Source: CAZUDO01 sp964618895
GTDB taxonomy: Bacteria > Desulfobacterota > Binatia > DP-6
Reading direction: 5' to 3'
NCBI GenBank assembly: GCA_964618895.1
Contig: CAZUDO010000129.1
Span: 1 to 5,639 of the forward strand
Length of the DNA stretch: 5,639 nucleotides
A model generated the notes under the pieces. That model ran no database searches, was not told the DNA's origin, and saw only the letters and a list, made by a program, of their open reading frames with translations. The translations under genes and the position numbers were made by a program. Below, piece after piece: positions 5,331 through 5,639 of the stretch. How positions within the stretch are numbered: position 1 is the stretch's first letter; the number at the start of each line of letters is the position of its first letter.

Positions 5331-5639
5331 ATGAACCGTGAATCTGTTGTCTGTCGATCGAGGAAGAGGCGTCTGATTCTGGCCGTGACGGCCGTCGTCG
5401 TGGGGGTCGCCGTGAGTCCGATGCGCGCCGACGCGGCGTGCCCCTCGAACCCGGACGAGACCGTCTTCTACCCGGCCACAGGGTCCCCGTCGGGGAGTGT
5501 GTCGGCGTACCGCTGGTACGTGCCGCCGGAGGGCCGCGCCGGTCTCGAGTCCTTCGATTCCTACCGCAACGGGCAGCCGATCGAGGACTCGGCGCACCAG
5601 TCCCTGCGGTCACACCTGGAGGTCACGAGCGGCGCATTG
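5331..5639 (+). CDS. Exported protein of unknown function, 5' part (runs off window)
   Basis: The frame is open from ATG 5331 to the last base, giving 103 residues with no stop. A good Shine-Dalgarno sequence precedes it. The N-terminus is a textbook signal peptide: basic CRSRKRR, hydrophobic LILAVTAVVVGVAV, then SPMRADA with likely cleavage before ACPSNPDE. The visible mature part (DETVFYPATGSPSGSV, YRWYVPPEGRAGLESFDSY, then HQSLRSHLEVTSGAL) has no CxxCH, lipobox or catalytic motif that I recognise. Tyr/Trp-rich strand-like segments suggest a beta-rich fold. It starts 75 bases after the propeller-cytochrome stop, on the same strand and without a clear terminator between, so co-transcription is likely; it may be a periplasmic partner or substrate. 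The family cannot be named from this fragment. Confidence 0.75.
   Translation, partial: MNRESVVCRSRKRRLILAVTAVVVGVAVSPMRADAACPSNPDETVFYPATGSPSGSVSAYRWYVPPEGRAGLESFDSYRNGQPIEDSAHQSLRSHLEVTSGAL

Noticed and set aside
2766..5597. Very long minus-strand open frame (943 codons) opposite the propeller-cytochrome gene
   Set aside because: It is an antisense shadow produced by G/C-ending codons on the plus strand. Its translation is dominated by R, G, V, H and D with no domain, while the plus strand encodes a signal peptide, propeller motifs and haem sites.

Overview
This is a very GC-rich bacterial fragment with strong G/C preference at third codon positions. It has clear Shine-Dalgarno sequences and several exported proteins, including a periplasmic multihaem protein. 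That points to a diderm, respiring, probably soil or sediment bacterium of the broad deltaproteobacterial, myxococcal or Binatota-like kind. This placement is inference from style; no marker gene is present. I see no tRNA, rRNA, CRISPR array, insertion sequence or phage gene.

Layout from left to right. (1) Bases 2-205, plus strand: the 3' end of a DUF2442-type gene. (2) Bases 207-445: a short coding-like stretch whose codon signal switches frame near 350, possibly a gene remnant. (3) Bases 446-2671, minus strand: three genes in one direction. In transcription order they are an alpha/beta-hydrolase lipase/esterase (2671 to 2024), a secreted beta-rich protein with four cysteines (1819 to 1196), and a small exported protein with an STN-like domain followed by HEAT-like repeats (1066 to 446). 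A strong 11-bp inverted repeat lies between the last two. (4) Bases 2672-2825: a divergent intergenic region. (5) Bases 2826-5255, plus strand: a large exported protein with a YVTN-type beta-propeller followed by two CxxCH haem sites in a MauG/dihaem-peroxidase-like region. (6) From 5331 to the window end, plus strand: the start of another exported protein, 75 bases downstream and probably co-transcribed. It has no stop inside the window.

Four of the six genes carry signal peptides, so the locus is devoted mainly to the periplasm or cell surface. The propeller-cytochrome is the best-defined player, probably in periplasmic redox chemistry, and its secreted downstream neighbour is the natural candidate partner. 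The STN/HEAT protein and the beta-rich protein form a second exported pair. Nothing in the sequence links the two groups functionally beyond adjacency. The window holds no recognised defence system or mobile system; its most unusual items are the domain architectures and the frame-switching stretch at 207-445.
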